64,000 nucleotides of DNA. It comes from Charina bottae (lineage: Eukaryota > Chordata > Lepidosauria > Squamata > Charinaidae). The first letter of the stretch is position 1. The number at the start of each line of letters is the position of its first letter. This document shows positions 24,855 through 37,384 of this stretch, piece after piece. Made by a program: the position numbers and the translations under genes. The DNA is taken from NCBI GenBank assembly GCA_023362775.1, contig JALMGJ010000003.1:179215725-179279724 (forward strand), given 5' to 3'. The notes under the pieces were generated by a model. It was not told the origin of the DNA, searched no databases, and saw nothing but the letters and a program-made list of their open reading frames with translations.

Positions 24855-25165
24855 AACCTCCGACTTATTATTATTAGAAGAGACTTTGAAACAAGGATCA
24901 TCTAGTTCAACCCTCTGAAAAGTGGAGGAAAATCACTTAAACTATCCTGAAGAGGATAGTCTCTTAAAAACATTTGGATGTAAAGAACCCACAACCTCCA
25001 TAGGAAGACAGTTCCACTGATGTACAGCTCTTACCATCAGGAAGTTTCTTATATTTAAATGAAATCTAGATAGCTGCAGCTTACACCCATTATTTTTGGT
25101 CCTAGTTTCTGTGGCAATGGAAAAACTAGTACCTATTTGTGATAGCACTATTGTATCCATTTATC
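24855..25165 (-). pseudogene. CR1 LINE, ORF2 C-terminus and 3' UTR
   Basis: The minus strand encodes RTKNNGCKLQLSRFHLNIRN, then FLMVRAVHQWNCLPMEVVGS, then LHPNVFKRL. This is the characteristic CR1 C-terminal pattern, in which conserved R-F-x-L-x-I-R and V-x-x-W-N-x-LP-x-E-VV lead into the 3' UTR. The UTR (ending near 24870) has the aaggatcatctagttcaacc motif typical of reversed CR1 ends. The reverse transcriptase and endonuclease are missing, as in most 5'-truncated CR1 copies. Confidence 0.85.
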
Positions 25166-25951
25166 TTAAAGCTGCTGGGGAAAAAAATAAATTAGCATTT
25201 TGACTACCCTAAATCAGGGATTCTAAAACTGTCTGTGACCCCCAAGAGATTTAGATGCAGCCCCTTCCAAAATTTATTACCAAACTGCAATTTGTAACGA
25301 TTGATGGGAAAATGCTATATTAAATACACAACTGGAAAGTAATTACATTAACTATATTTACCAATTAAATAAATGCAACCATATCTAACAATTAACTAAA
25401 CATAAGTAAATGAAATAAAATCTAACTTTTCTACTGGCCCTATCTGATACTGCCCCTCTGTGTCAGTCGAAGACCAAGAGTGCCCTCTGCCTTGGAAATA
25501 ATGTGCATCCCTCCCCTAAATGAAGGAAGGCTATTTGACAATGAGATGACATGCTGCAAAACAAAGGACCAGCCTCTACCAACATACTTATTTGCAGCAA
25601 AGGGTGTGGGACCTGTTAAGATCCTGGTGCACCATAAATCCCAGATAATGTCTGTTTGGGAGTAGCCATTCTTACAATGGCAGCCATTTTGTGAATGTGA
25701 TCACCACATCCTGCCAAATTCCAAATGTACTTCCAGCCTAAAAAGTTTGTCTATTCCTGACAAAGGAGAAGAGGGGCCTGCAAGAAAGTGGTGAACGAAG
25801 AGAATGGGCAATGGTGTGCTACAATGGAGCATCTGAAGAGTATTCAGCACAGCCAGCATAGTTCTCATCCATCACCACTTTTGTCATATTAACCAATATA
25901 TGGCATTTGTATTTGTGTGATTTCTGCCTGCTCTCTGCCTCTGTCACCATC

Positions 25952-26423
25952 TGTTAACCCTTCAAGGTAGTCCAGATAAGAAGCACAACAATGAATACTA
26001 ACTCTAAGATTACATTAACACATAGCTTTCCAAACTGTGTGTCGTGACACTTTAGTGTGTCGCAACACACAGTTTAGTGTGTCGCAAAGCGGCGGTGCGC
26101 CATCAGCGCTTCCACGTTTTAGTGAGGCCGCTGCCGCGCACGACGCGTGTCCCCCCGCCATGCATGCACGCGCCCCCCCGCGCCACTGCTGGTGTGTCGC
26201 CAACGGCGGCACTTTGGAAAGCACTGCATTAACAGAATCTTGCCAGTCTGAAAGTATTCCTCCCTTCCTTTCCTTTTACTCTCTGGAAAACTAGGGAGGG
26301 TCCCTTTTGAAATGCTTCCCACACTCCCTCTGCTTCTGTAGGCTGAGATACCTTTTGCATGATGGTTGTCTAGTCTGCGGCTCTTCCTCCTGTCTCCCAA
26401 GGTCATTCCCACAGACAATTACA
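25952..26423 (-). mobile_element. Solo LTR, family related to 38596-38864, with nested hAT element
   Basis: On the minus strand it begins TGTAATTG and ends TTAACA, and is flanked by the 5-bp repeat ccatc (25947-25951 and 26424-26428). It is homologous over most of its length to the plus-strand LTR at 38596-38864. A hAT-type element (26021-26226) splits it. Without that insert the LTR is about 258 bp. No internal retroviral coding sequence is present. Confidence 0.75.
26021..26226. mobile_element. hAT-type miniature element, family A (copy 2)
   Basis: The ends are CATAGCTTTCCAAACTG and CTTTGGAAAGCACTG. Identical 8-bp flanks read cattaaca (26013-26020 and 26227-26234). The element sits inside a solo LTR. 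The related LTR at 38596 has the uninterrupted 8-mer, confirming insertion. A gtgtgtcg-type module is repeated near the left end and the interior is CpG-rich. Confidence 0.9.
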
Positions 26424-27747
26424 CCATCCCAGAAAGGTCACAGGATCTGCCCAACATAATCAAATCAGATTTAAATATGATGCCCTGAGTTATACTGTTA
26501 TAAGTGTGAAACAGAACAATTGTTCCATTTTTAAATTTTAATGCAAAGCTGAGACAGCCATACATCTATTACAGAACATAAATGAACAATTTATTGTATT
26601 TTTGGACAACAGAATGTTGCACAAAATCCATTTTAGCTTGGTATTCTTCTAGGACTTCTAATCTTTCACAATTCAAGCAAAACAAGATGTAAATAGATAA
26701 AAATTTACAACCATCTCTCTTATCCAATATCTTCTTTAACTCCTCATTCCAACTACCTACTCATCATTTTTTATTTTTATGTTCTAACCAGTGCTTGGAA
26801 AGGTCAACTGGAAATCAACTTGACTTAACTTTTAAGCAATGTTTCAGTACTTCCATTTCAATACGCTGCTGCATTGGAATAAAACCTTTGGCCTAAGAGC
26901 ACAGGAAAAACAACAACAACAAACAAACAAAAAACAACCACAATTCTTCTGTGAAACATAAAGAACTTGCCTGAAAAGTCTACAATAGAAACTGCTATGA
27001 CAGAAGTGAAGGACTCTACACTTACAATGCATTTCCCCCCAAATCAAATCTCAATTACAAACATACTTCCTTCGATCTATCTATGACAATCTTTTATACA
27101 GTGTGTTCAAAAGTACAAAAACTGTCAGCAGTTTCCAAGGAGTTTAACCAATTGTTTGATATAAATCACACACACACCCAACTGTCATACCAATTGGTTA
27201 ATATAAATCACACACACTTAAGGACCATATCTGATAACTCTTGGGTGTTTCTTTCTCCAGCTCAGAGAAAATCAAGACTTACTTTAAACTTTACACTGGT
27301 ATTAATGTCTTTTATAATCATTGCTTAAGCTTTACATGAAGCAGATGCATAGCAATTTACTTGTACAATGTGACCCTAAGCAGATTTAACTGAAAATGAA
27401 CCCCACTGTACACAGTACAGTAGGAGTTATACCCAAGATATCTGCAATCTTTGTTTCATTTTTAAATTGTGATTGGCTAAAGCAGGAAACTCAGATAGAC
27501 ATTTAAGGTTGCCAAAGAAATAAACAAATAAGCGAAGGATTTTTGGGGTGTGTTTCTGTATCTTTGTGTCTTTCCCACAATAATCCATCTCTTTCGCCCT
27601 ATAGTTGCTTCTGCCATTTCTCTTTGCCTTCATCCCCTCTAAAAGCCTCTATGGGAATATAATGTGTTCCAGGCTCAAAAGTACATTCAACAATGACGCT
27701 AGACCAGGACAAGGTATTTCCATTTGTCCAAGAACTGATGAACCATC

Positions 27748-27840
<93 letters not shown>

Positions 27841-27842
27841 TT
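27748..27842. repeat. (AGTT)n followed by (TTTA)n microsatellite
   Basis: About 13 AGTT units run directly into about ten TTTA units, then a LINE-type 3' tail at 27843-27915. Confidence 0.97.
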
Positions 27843-27915
27843 GTAACCTGCCCAGAGTCCCTTGCATGGGAGATGGGCGAGGAATAAATTTGAAAAATAA
27901 ATAAATAAATAAAAT
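27843..27915 (+). repeat. LINE (CR1/L2-type) 3' tail
   Basis: The stretch has gtaacctgcccagagtccct, then gggagatgggcgagg and an AAATAAATAAA run. Confidence 0.6.
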
Positions 27916-28028
27916 AAACCATGTTAGTGATGCAGCCTCCTCGCTGCACTCTACTTATTACAATCCTACTCATGATCTCAGAAAAGTTGATCCTGAGAGC
28001 TGGGTATTTGTTTTATCATGGTTTAGAA

Positions 28029-28710
28029 CAGAGCTTTCCAAACTTTTCATGTTGGTGACACACCTTTTAGACGTGCATCATTTCGCGACACAGTAATAAC
28101 AGGGCTCCCCGCCCCCGGTACACGCTATTGGCTCCCGGGTGGAAACCCCACCCCCCGGCCCATGCGATTGGCTCCCGGGTGGAAACCCTGCCCCTGGCCC
28201 ACGTGATTGGCTCCCGGGTGGAAACCCCGCCCCCTGGCCCACGCGATTGGCTTCCGCCCCGCCCCACAGCTGCCCTGCCTTGCCTCTGATAAGAAAAGCC
28301 GCTGCCAGCTCGCAAAAAAGCCTCAGATCATGCAAAAAGGGATGGCGGGGGGCACCCCGGGGTGGAAAATATCCACGCCGATCAGCTGCGCAGCGGGGAG
28401 GAGGCGCGCCTCCGCCTCCCGGCCACACAGCTGATCGGCGCAGATATTTTCCACCCGGGGCGCCCCCCCACCATCACTTTTTGCGGTGATCTGAGGCTTT
28501 TTTGCGAGCCGGCAGCGGCGCTTCCGGGTTGCTGCCGCGCTTTCAGGTTTTTGCATGCCATGGCGGTGGTGTCAGCATCCTGGAACCCGGAAATGCTGAT
28601 GGTGTGTGCGGCAGCGGTACACCATCAGCGCTTCCGGGTTCTTGCGCGACACACTTGGGGCCCCCAGGCGACACAGTATTGTGTCGCGACACACAGTTTG
28701 GAAAGCCCTG
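28029..28710. mobile_element. hAT-type element, family A (long, GC-rich copy 3)
   Basis: The ends are CAGAGCTTTCCAAACTT and AGTTTGGAAAGCCCTG, with the 8-bp target duplication gtttagaa (28021-28028 and 28711-28718). At 682 bp it is far longer than its relatives and GC- and CpG-rich. It holds about four tandem units around gattggctcccgggtggaaa (28126-28255) and a long inverted repeat (28297-28516). Open frames inside are composition artefacts. No transposase motifs are visible. Confidence 0.9.
28297..28516. repeat. GC-rich long inverted repeat inside the hAT-type element
   Basis: Two arms of roughly 105 bp are inverted about a centre at 28406, where ggaggcgcgcctcc is a perfect palindrome. I estimate close to 90 percent arm identity. 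Both arms share blocks such as cgcaaaaaagcctcagatca, gtggaaaatat and cgccgatcagctg. Confidence 0.85.
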
Positions 28711-28859
28711 GTTTAGAATATATCAGAGGGTGGCTACAGGTGTTGGTCAGGGAGAAGGAATCATTGAGGATCAAGTGCCTTATCTTATATAAGCAGAAGC
28801 CCTTTCCAATGAATTCAATCCTCAGTGTACAAACTGATCAGCTTGTGGAACAACTGTAA

Positions 28860-29022
28860 AATAGTGATTAAGGCACTAAACTGGTTCAAATCTGCCCTCA
28901 ATTACAGAGTTAAATGGATGATTTTGGGCCAATTACTAACCCTCAGTTTTCTCTTGTGGGAATAAAAAGAGAGACTCAAACGAAAGGTAGAATATAAATG
29001 CATCACCACCACCACCACCACC
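28860..29022 (+). mobile_element. tRNA-SINE family 2-like, decayed
   Basis: The stretch reads tagtgattaaggcactaaac, then gatgattttgggccaattac, then gaaaggtagaatataaatgc, ending in a (CAC)n tract. It is a diverged head and body of the 49093-type SINE. Confidence 0.45.
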
Positions 29023-29310
29023 AATCCAAACTATAACAGCTGTTACAATTGAGGCATAAAACCACAATGCTTTAACTTTTTTTCAAAAAATTGCAAGGAA
29101 ATTATATAACACTAACTGCTTAACTATCTAAATTAACTGAACAGTTAAGATCAAAGGCATTGATTCCCAAATGGTGGTCTATAAAAATCTACTAGCTGGT
29201 CTTTCACAGCTTCCCTGTATTCACTAGCCAAAGTTTGCTCACCACCTCAGCTCACTTCCTTCTCCTGTTCCTGCTGCCTCCCCACATTCATGGCCAGGTA
29301 GCTGACCAGG

Positions 29311-29640
29311 TAAAGGTAAAGGTTCCCCCCGCACATTTGTGCAGTCGTGTCTGACTCTAGGGGCTGGTGCTCATCTCCATTTCTTAGCCGAAGAGCCAGC
29401 GCTGTCCGAAGACGCTTCCACGGTCATGTGGCCGGCATGACAAGCATGGAACGCTGTTACCTACCCACCAAAGTGGTACCTATTCATCTACTTGCATTTG
29501 CATGCTTTCGAATTGCTAGGTTGGCAAGAGCTGGGGCGAGTGCGGGAGCTCACTCTGTCACGCGGGACTAGGGATTAGAACCTCCGAACTTGCAATCTTC
29601 CGATCGACAAGCCTGGCGTCTTACCCGCTGAGCCACCCCC
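29311..29640 (-). mobile_element. Sauria SINE, full length
   Basis: The plus strand starts with the reversed tail (taaaggtaaaggttcccc) and ends with the reversed A-box region (ttacccgctgagccaccccc). All body landmarks are present in reverse order. No clear target duplication is visible. Confidence 0.9.
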
Positions 29641-30262
29641 AAATCAGCTCCTGGGTCCCTGTGTTCAAAGCAAATCAGCTAGACAAGCCAGAGCTGCTCA
29701 CTAGTCAGCTACATTAATCAGTCTGTTTGCTGCCTCAGACCCTACTGAAAACTGGTTCTTTGATATATACAAGTGATAAAACAATAATTTGAGTACGAAC
29801 ATTAAAAAAAAAACTTGACAACAGTGAACAAGTTACCAATTGTGAGTCCAAACTATCATCTCACACAAGCAAACCCAAAAGAAAAGTGTGATTAAAAAAT
29901 AAAAAGACGAGAATCTAAACATGGGATTTCACCCACTCCCTTAGAAATTTCTACTGAATAACATCTTAACCAACAAGTTTTGCTAACATTTATTGCTGTG
30001 ATTATTGCAATGGGTACATTAAAAAATCAAGTGGTAAATATTTAATTTTGGGAAAAAATGCACAAATACTGGGTTTAAAAGGTCTTTAAAATGAAGGGAA
30101 TGGGGAGGCAATGCAAATATAATTACTTTATTCACCCCCAGCCATAAATTATTATGCTCTTTAAGACTAAAATGTTGGAAGGAGGTCTCTAATTGGATGG
30201 CCCTTGCATTTTCCAAACATTTATTTAGTGATTCACAATGAATTCTGAGAAAAGATTATTAG

Positions 30263-30337
30263 CCGCCGCTTCGCGACACACTAAACTGTGTGTTGCGACA
30301 CACTAAAGTGTCGCGACACACAGTTTGGAAAGCTATG
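30263..30337 (-). mobile_element. hAT-type miniature element, family A (fragment, copy 4)
   Basis: The reverse complement begins catagctttccaaactgtg and repeats the gtgtgtcgcgacac module. It matches the left 75 bp of the element at 26021. The other end is missing. A (GGTT)n/(GGCT)n microsatellite follows at 30340-30396. Confidence 0.75.
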
Positions 30338-30339
30338 GT

Positions 30340-30396
30340 ATGTTGGTTGGTTGGTTGGTTGGCTGGCTGGCTGGCTGGCTGGCTAGTTAGTTAGTC
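30340..30396. repeat. Compound tetranucleotide microsatellite (GGTT/GGCT/AGTT)
   Basis: Adjacent runs of ttgg, ctgg and tagt units abut the end of the hAT-type fragment. Confidence 0.9.
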
Positions 30397-31778
30397 AGTC
30401 AGACTTCACCAAATTTATGTAAGCACCAGGTTCTACTTGCATTTCATATATTTGATTGAGCTGTCACCACAAACTGAAATGATGCTTTGAGGAAGATAAA
30501 ATTTAACTAGTTTGATGCTATATTTTGATTAGCAGTCCCAGTAATTTCTTTATCTAAAACATTAGAGTTCAAGATGACCTGTGACTTCGGTTTGTTGATA
30601 CAGACAAACGCTGTACTGTACACTTAAATGATAAAGCAAATAATCTATTTATATGGAGCGACATGAAGATTCATTCAGATATAGCAAAGCTATCTCAAAT
30701 TATGATTTATTTTTAGCTGCTCCTTACATTTCTCAACAAGTCGCTCCGCCAATATCATTATGACAACTACTGCTAATGGCAAGACTTAGAACAATAAGCC
30801 TGCAGGCCATCCTTTGCCAGAGACATATGGGTGAGCCACACGATGTCTTCTTACAGCCTACTTTTTTTCTCCCTTCCACCATATGTCAAAAGCACTAAGC
30901 AGCAAGACTTTTGTCATTACATGTCTACTGAAGTCATTTTCAGATTATCAGGAGTTACCACCTGGTTATAAAATTTATGTAATTAGATTTTTTTTTTAAT
31001 GATAAAATTATGGGATCAAGACTTAATTTTTTTATTTTTCCTACAGAGGAAGAAATGAAATCATTAAGTTGTTTTGTGTAGTTGATAAATAGAGGGAACA
31101 TTCAAGTTATTTTGCAAATTATTCTATTATCGGTTATTTCCTCTAGCACAAATAAAACATTTAGCTGAGAACAAATATATATGATCTTAAAATTACAAGC
31201 ATGTTTTAAATGTTCTGTGAACTGTAAAAATAGGAAGCCTAACATTTGTTTGGAGAAAAACAAATGATAGCTGCAGATTGTGAAGTTGAATTTCTGTTGA
31301 CATTTTTTTCAATTTTTCCTCACAGATACATTTTTTGATGTTTTTTCAGCTTACATACTATTGTTGAAAGCAATTTATCAATATTTCTGGAGTACTAACA
31401 CAATCTAGTGGGCTAAGGATGACTTATTTCTAACACAGATGGAAAACAATCATATTTGCACAGTTGTACTTGTGGTGTTTATTTTCACTTTGTGTCAAAC
31501 AGAGTTTAAAGGCTTGGGAAAACATTTTGAAATGCTGACAGATGTACAATCACATGGCATCTTGTTTAACATGCTCATAACTAACAGTTTTCAAAATTTC
31601 TTTCTCCATAGTCTCTTTGGGAATGAACTTCAGTGTCTTATGTAAAATATTATTGAGGCTAAAGTTCATATGATTGGACTCATTGAACTTGCACAGTGAA
31701 TTCTGCAGCGTAACTGAAATATGACTGACATTCTCTATTGAGAGAATACTCATAATTAATTGTATACATAATACTTTA

Positions 31779-32013
31779 TTTTTTTTAATCTGTTCAATTG
31801 TGTCCGATTCTTGGAGACTGCCTGGACAAGTCCCTGCAGTTTTCTTGGCAAGGTTTTTTCAGAAGGGGTTTGCCATTGCCTCCTTCCTAGGGCTGAAAGA
31901 AAGTGACTGGCCCAAGGTCACCCAGGTGGCTTTGCGCCTAAGGCAAGACTAGAACTCACGGTCTCCCAGTTTCTAGCCGGATGCCTTAACCAGTACACCA
32001 AACTGGTTCTTTT
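31779..32013 (-). mobile_element. tRNA-SINE family 2, tail type b, with target duplication
   Basis: On the minus strand the head (gagttctagtcttgcc) is followed by accttgggccagtcacttt, ggaggcaatggcaaacc, actgcagggacttgtccagg, and the end cggacacaattgaacag. It is flanked by the 10-bp direct repeat taatacttta (31769-31778 and 32014-32023). The terminal block resembles the Bov-B-type 3' end. Confidence 0.85.
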
Positions 32014-32999
32014 TAATACTTTAAATGGTATAAAATAGACATAAACTCATTTGATCCCATGTTATTTATGAATCATATAATCTTGTTCTGTGTACTTTGT
32101 CCCAGCAATAATTAATCTCTCACTCTTACTTTCTCTTGTTTTTTACAAGAATGCTCAAATCAAGATTGAGGAATAATGTATTTTAAAATTAGTTTTATTA
32201 AGTATTCACATATTTTAAAAATAAGGATTTTTAGGTTACAAAGAAAAACACATTTACCTAAGAATAAACCCAACTGGGTATGTGGGGTCATTCTTCTGAG
32301 TAGACATGCACAGGATTGCACTAATGCTGGCACAAATATATTATCAATTAAGTTTTTATAATATTATTGGGGAAAATTGTTGGAAGAAAATAAATGATGA
32401 ATAGCATAGCATCTTCATCTGTTTTCTGTCATTTTATTTCTAGACATAATACAGACATGGACTCCAATATATCTCTACCTTCATTTTCTTCAAATGAAAG
32501 ACCAGGACAACTGTAATCTCATTTATTGGACTTATTATGATAGCCCAGACAGTCTGTCTCACTGCCCCACCCTAATTTTCTTGAGCCAAAGTGATGTCAT
32601 GTCCAAAGCAGCATTAAGATTTCATTGCTACAATTCTAGTTTTTTCTGTAGTCTCCACCCTCTTTCTCCACAGCATGACACTACAAAAACAACTAAGAGG
32701 GTCATCAGTGACCTTTCTAATGGCAGGCATAATGGAAGCAGAAAATTTTACAAAACTTTCACTTTCCATAATGAGGAGGAACAGTAATTTAAAAACAAAT
32801 CCAGTCAAAGCAATATCAGTTATAACAAAAAAAAGTATGACAAGATTATGGTTCTCCTCCTACCCATATACTGCTGCCTTTACTAGCATAAGAGCCAGAC
32901 TAGGTTACCAGCCTGACAATCATGCTATCTAAAGAAAGTCAGAATAAAAAAAGTAGCTTATTTTGCTAAGAATAGTTTGCCTTTACATCATCCTTTACA

Positions 33000-33110
33000 T
33001 CTGGTGTTCTTCTGAAGTGTTAGACTGCAATTTCCATCATCCCCATCCATCATAGCCATATTAATGGAGATAATGGGAATTATGGCTGAACGCCTCTGGA
33101 GTAGATCAGG
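33000..33110. repeat. Short foldback (miniature transposon-like) repeat
   Basis: The segment is roughly self-complementary. A gactgcaatttccatcatcc block on the left and a gataatgggaattatggctg block on the right pair about a centre near 33057. This resembles a small hAT-type foldback remnant. Ends are too decayed to define. Confidence 0.35.
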
Positions 33111-34369
33111 TTACAGCATCATGTTTTACATTATATATTAATTTTACTTCCAACCTAGACTCCAGATTCTATTAAACAATGTTATTTGAAATAATTAAAG
33201 CTGACCTATTACACCTATTTACCTAGGAGAAAGTACATTAAACTAAGTAGGGTTATATATTTTCAAGGGGAGTTAAATGGAAGGTACAAATGGCAGAGTT
33301 AGCAAAAGATAAGTATTATCTTCTAACCTCTACACTAAGCCAAATACTAATTAGACAATACAAGGTGACCTAGAATAAAATCCCACTTTTGGATATTAAA
33401 AGGTACCAATCAAGTAACATAAATGAAAAAAAAGTCATGTTGTATCCACTCCCATGCTCCTTTATCAGAAGTAATTTGCATTGCGTCCAAATAGAATTTA
33501 AATACAAGTCCAGGTAAGTCTATATAAGTAAATTACCTATAGTCATTCTCCACTTTTAAGAACAGTGTTAACAATGTCAATGAAATTATTCATAGGCTAC
33601 AGTGAAATACCATTGTAGGTTTACGTTATTGCACAAATAACTATTCTACATATTTAACATATCACTTATCAACTGACTTATATAAAGTAATAAAAAAGCT
33701 ACAAATAATTGTTAAGCATTCTAATTCTAAGCATATTTTTACAATGAAATTTCAATGCAAAATAGCAACAACATAACCCTATGCACAAACCAAGTTTAAA
33801 GATAGTTTTTATAGACTGACTTTCTCAGAGATGTAAAACAGAATAAATCAGAATATGTTTAACAGAAGTTTTATAACAGGACATCACACCAGAATGTTAA
33901 ATAGCTTCATTACTTTATATGAAATGGACAACTACTTCACATCTAGGATATCTCTCAAAAGATGTAGAATTCACTGTGACTTCTGCAATCTAACAGTGGT
34001 CATCACATCATTCGTTTTTAAAAAGTAGCACTCTAAAACCAGGAAAGTCACACTTCCAAACAGCACCACGATTTAAACACAATGCACCATATGTTGATTC
34101 TCAGCTTACAAGTTTGCCTGCCTCTTTGCTTCCCTCTTGTTTCCAACCCCCATCCTATATATCTGATTAATACCAGCTGTTTCCCTCGATCTTTCCATTC
34201 AAGCCCGCAGGAGCCTTCTTTCCCAACTTTAAACTCCACTCTGCAGCCGAGATGCATACAGCCATAGGGGACCTTGGGATTGGAAATGCAAAAAGGAGGA
34301 GACAGCGCTTTCACTGCAGAGGTCCAGATCTACAATTTACTATATAACCACACCCACCGCATTGCAGAA

Positions 34370-36450
34370 GCCATGAGCGGGGGAGAGACGGGGTGGCGGG
34401 GGGGGGGACCATGCTGGAGACCACGGAGACACAGAGCACGGTGCCACCAACCGAGTTTCAAAAAAGGAAAGCTACGCCAGATGGGCGCAGCGAATTCTGC
34501 AAAAGAGCAGTCAAGTTGAAAGAAACCCAGGGACGTGCACAATTCTAAGTTAAACAAGCGCTGCGGTGTAAAACCACATGGCGTTTAAGGCGGGATGAAG
34601 CTACTGCCGCCAAAACTACTTCGCAGCATCCCCACAGAAGTTGAGACATTTTTTCTTTTTTACCAAATGTCTACCTCCCCCGCCCCCACCCCGCCCCCAC
34701 CCCTTTATTTCACTTCCTAGCACTAAAAAGACCGAAGCCAGATCATCGTCGATAATTAATAGAGGTAATCATGGACGATGCTTAGCGGACACCAATTACC
34801 ACAAGGCAAGGCGCACGGCCGTCGCCAGAAATCGAGAAGTATTGAGAGCGGCAGAGGGCCAAGATGAACTACTGCTAGGAACTTCCTACCCTTGGAAATG
34901 AGATTCGGTAAGAATTCGTCCCACTAACAAGAAAAAAAGAAGGCCCAGAAAAGGAAAACGGGGTTCTGCGCAGAGCTCCAAAGGAGGCAGCGAGGCTGAG
35001 ACTCACCCGCGCATTTCGCTTATTTTAGATCCAAAACTCAATGGACTTATTCAGACAGTCATGCAATGCAGTTCACTTACTTCCCCATGTGGTAAATCAG
35101 ACCATCGCCCGAACGAGTCCTAGGTCCTCTGAAAAGCCCTGCACCATCAACGCGTGTATCCTATCCCCCCCCCCAAAAAAAAACACAAGGGAATGAAAGG
35201 GCAGGGCTGACGGGCTGGATGCACCCAGACTCAGCTGCGCGTTCGCCTGCAGTTTTTGCTAGGTGAACCTTTCACCAAATGTATCGCAGAGGCAAACGGG
35301 TTGCATGAAGCGCGTCTGAGCAAAAGTCAACCCTGCCCCCAACTTTGACTCCAGACTTCTTCCCAATTTTCCCTCGCCCGATGAGCGGTGTAAAAGAAAT
35401 GACGAAAGCAACATACCCCCCCCCATAACAATGTGACTGTTACTTCTGAATCCCACCGTCTCCAAAGGGGAGCCGCTGCAGACCATAGTCATCATTGGGG
35501 GGGGGGGTCAACTCGCAACTACGGTAATTACAAACAGGGCCATTTGTCGGGCCACTCTGACAAATAGACCGAAACTCCAGCCAACTCGTGCTGCAGTTTG
35601 CCTCTGCGTTTCCTCGCCGACCGATGCAGACAGAGCCGTTTCTCCACGAGCCCTGGAGCATTTGTCGCTCCCCTCCCCCACTTTTTTTCAAGCGCCCTCT
35701 TTCCCAGCCCAAGCTTAAGGGTACGTCGGGAAGATACGTAAATCAGCAGAAAGAGCTTGGCCGGGACTAGCAAATAAGGCGCAGTTCGCCACCTAAATCA
35801 AACCACCCGTACCTAGCTTAGCCAGGTCATCCAATGAATTGACCAGCTGGACTCAGGCCACAAAACCCTCTCGTTTGCGTGCGTGTGCGTATCTACAGCG
35901 ACTTTTATCCAAGTCTTTTTTTTCCCTCCCCCAGCTCGTAGACACAGAACGCGCACGTATAGATCCGCCCATCCCGTGCAATGTCGGCGTCCTGTGGACC
36001 GATCCCGCTCGAAACCTTCCACCGCGAACTGTTAACTTAAAAATGGCTCCTAGTATATACATCACCACAGACTTAAATCAATGCAGAAGAGAAAGGCCTT
36101 AAAGCTTCCTATCTTCCCCATTTCTCCATTTCTCCTTTACGTAGGACGTTCCCCCAACAGCATGGCAACCCCAAGCAAAACGCGAGAAGGGAGGTCTCTG
36201 TACCTTGTCAAAAAGCCGCAGCAGCAGAACCCGGACCCAGGATCGAAGTCTCCTTCCAGCGCGTCACAGGGACGTGCAGCAGCTGCAGCAGTCAGAGCCA
36301 CGCGTCAGCAGCAGCAGCAGCAGCACAGCCGGGCTCTGCCCAGGACGAGCCCTCCGCAGTTTTCAGCAAATCAGAAATGGGCAAGCGCTTCTAAGACCCC
36401 GACCGACCTAAACGAGGTAGGAGCTACATCCGGCCAGTTCTTTTTTTTTT
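34370..36450. promoter_or_regulatory. CpG-rich region, candidate EPB41L3 promoter and first exon
   Basis: This is the only long non-repeat stretch in the window that is rich in CpG and GC. It contains tandem GC-box/KLF-type sites at about 34679-34704 (cccgcccccaccccgccccc). On the minus strand there are several good splice-donor candidates: GG|GTGAGT at 35007/35006, GAA|GTAAGT near 35075 and AAG|GTACAG near 36203. It lies 25-27 kb upstream of the start-codon exon, fitting a non-coding first exon of a 4.1B transcript. Which donor is used, and whether transcription also runs rightward, cannot be decided here. Confidence 0.5.
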
Positions 36451-37384
36451 TTAAAATAGAAGATCAATTCTACTTAGAACGAAGATGAAGTATTACCGGA
36501 TACTATGAACTCTTAATTATCAAAGACGGATGCCAGGCCTTACTATACAAGGCATAATCTCTGCACTTGAAAAACGGCGTTAGCCGCTGCTACTTTCATT
36601 TTGAAGGAAAAGCAACCAGTTGAGTAACACCAAGAACAATTATTTCCCATCTCTTCATCAGAAACTGGAAAAGAATGGAGGGGGGGTTGCTCCAGCCAGA
36701 AGATCCCCAGGTTTCTCTCTTCCAAGTACCATTTTATCCTATGCTTTGCCACTGTGGCAAATAAATGTGGAAACAAGAAGGCAAGGGCAGCTTTGACACC
36801 CTCTCTTGCCCTCCTGGTCTGACCACCAAGGACAGGATTGGGCCCACCGCGTTGGCTAGAGAAAACTAGTTCAGTTTTTAACATCATCCACCAAGATGGG
36901 CAGAGAATTCAGGCAGAGGCAGAAATCCATCTTCCATCTCTCCACCTCCCAGAGGGAGTAACCCAGTAGGTCACTGCTTCCTTTTGTATATTTCCTCTCT
37001 CTGGATAGTTCCAACTGCCTCTCCTACAATGCGCTAAGAGATGGGATGTGCAAACACCTAGGAAGTTGCAGAAGAGATTGTAGAGTAGGAGCCAGAGATA
37101 TCACCACCGCTTGCCCAGTCTTGCGCACCTACAAAAGTAGCAGACAGCTTTCATTTTTTTGTCACCCTAAAAATGACAAATCGATCAAAATGTGCACCTT
37201 TTATCATAGATGGCAGAAGAGAAACTGGCACAGCACAGGTAAAGAGTATGATGTTTGGGTTGGCTACAAGTCCAGAAGTACACCAATACTTCATATATTT
37301 CAAAGCAGGTCATACTGATTTCATTAAAGTAGTTTCATAGCCAGAGCTGCACTAAAATTCCAGTTCTTTTAGTAATCGGTAGTT
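36451..37384. other. Non-repetitive DNA right of the CpG region, nothing recognised
   Basis: Moderate-GC sequence with no exon-like frame of recognised family and no repeat that I can name. Confidence 0.4.

Larger units (their letters stand above)
9687..34369 (-). other. Probable EPB41L3 5' intron, repeat-rich
   Basis: This is the interval from the acceptor of the start-codon exon up to the CpG-rich region. An intron here is inferred from the acceptor at 9687-9690 and from the known 4.1B gene plan of distant non-coding first exons. Stretches not listed as repeats (for example 10702-11284, 12323-13894, 13960-15589, 15808-16954, 19620-21595, 32430-32995, 33120-34040) show no exon or repeat that I can name. 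Confidence 0.5.

Noticed and set aside
28067..28859. CpG island promoter with overlapping GC-rich open frames
   Set aside because: The GC-rich block is bounded exactly by hAT-type inverted ends and an 8-bp duplication, so it is a transposon and not a native promoter or gene.
32494..32932. Overlapping 85-97 codon frames
   Set aside because: No conserved motif, no splice context, and no agreement with a known family. Likely chance frames.
36081..36488. 135-codon plus-strand frame in the CpG-rich region
   Set aside because: It is a low-complexity frame with a CAG run. No family resemblance, and it lies opposite to the expected direction of EPB41L3. Better explained by composition.
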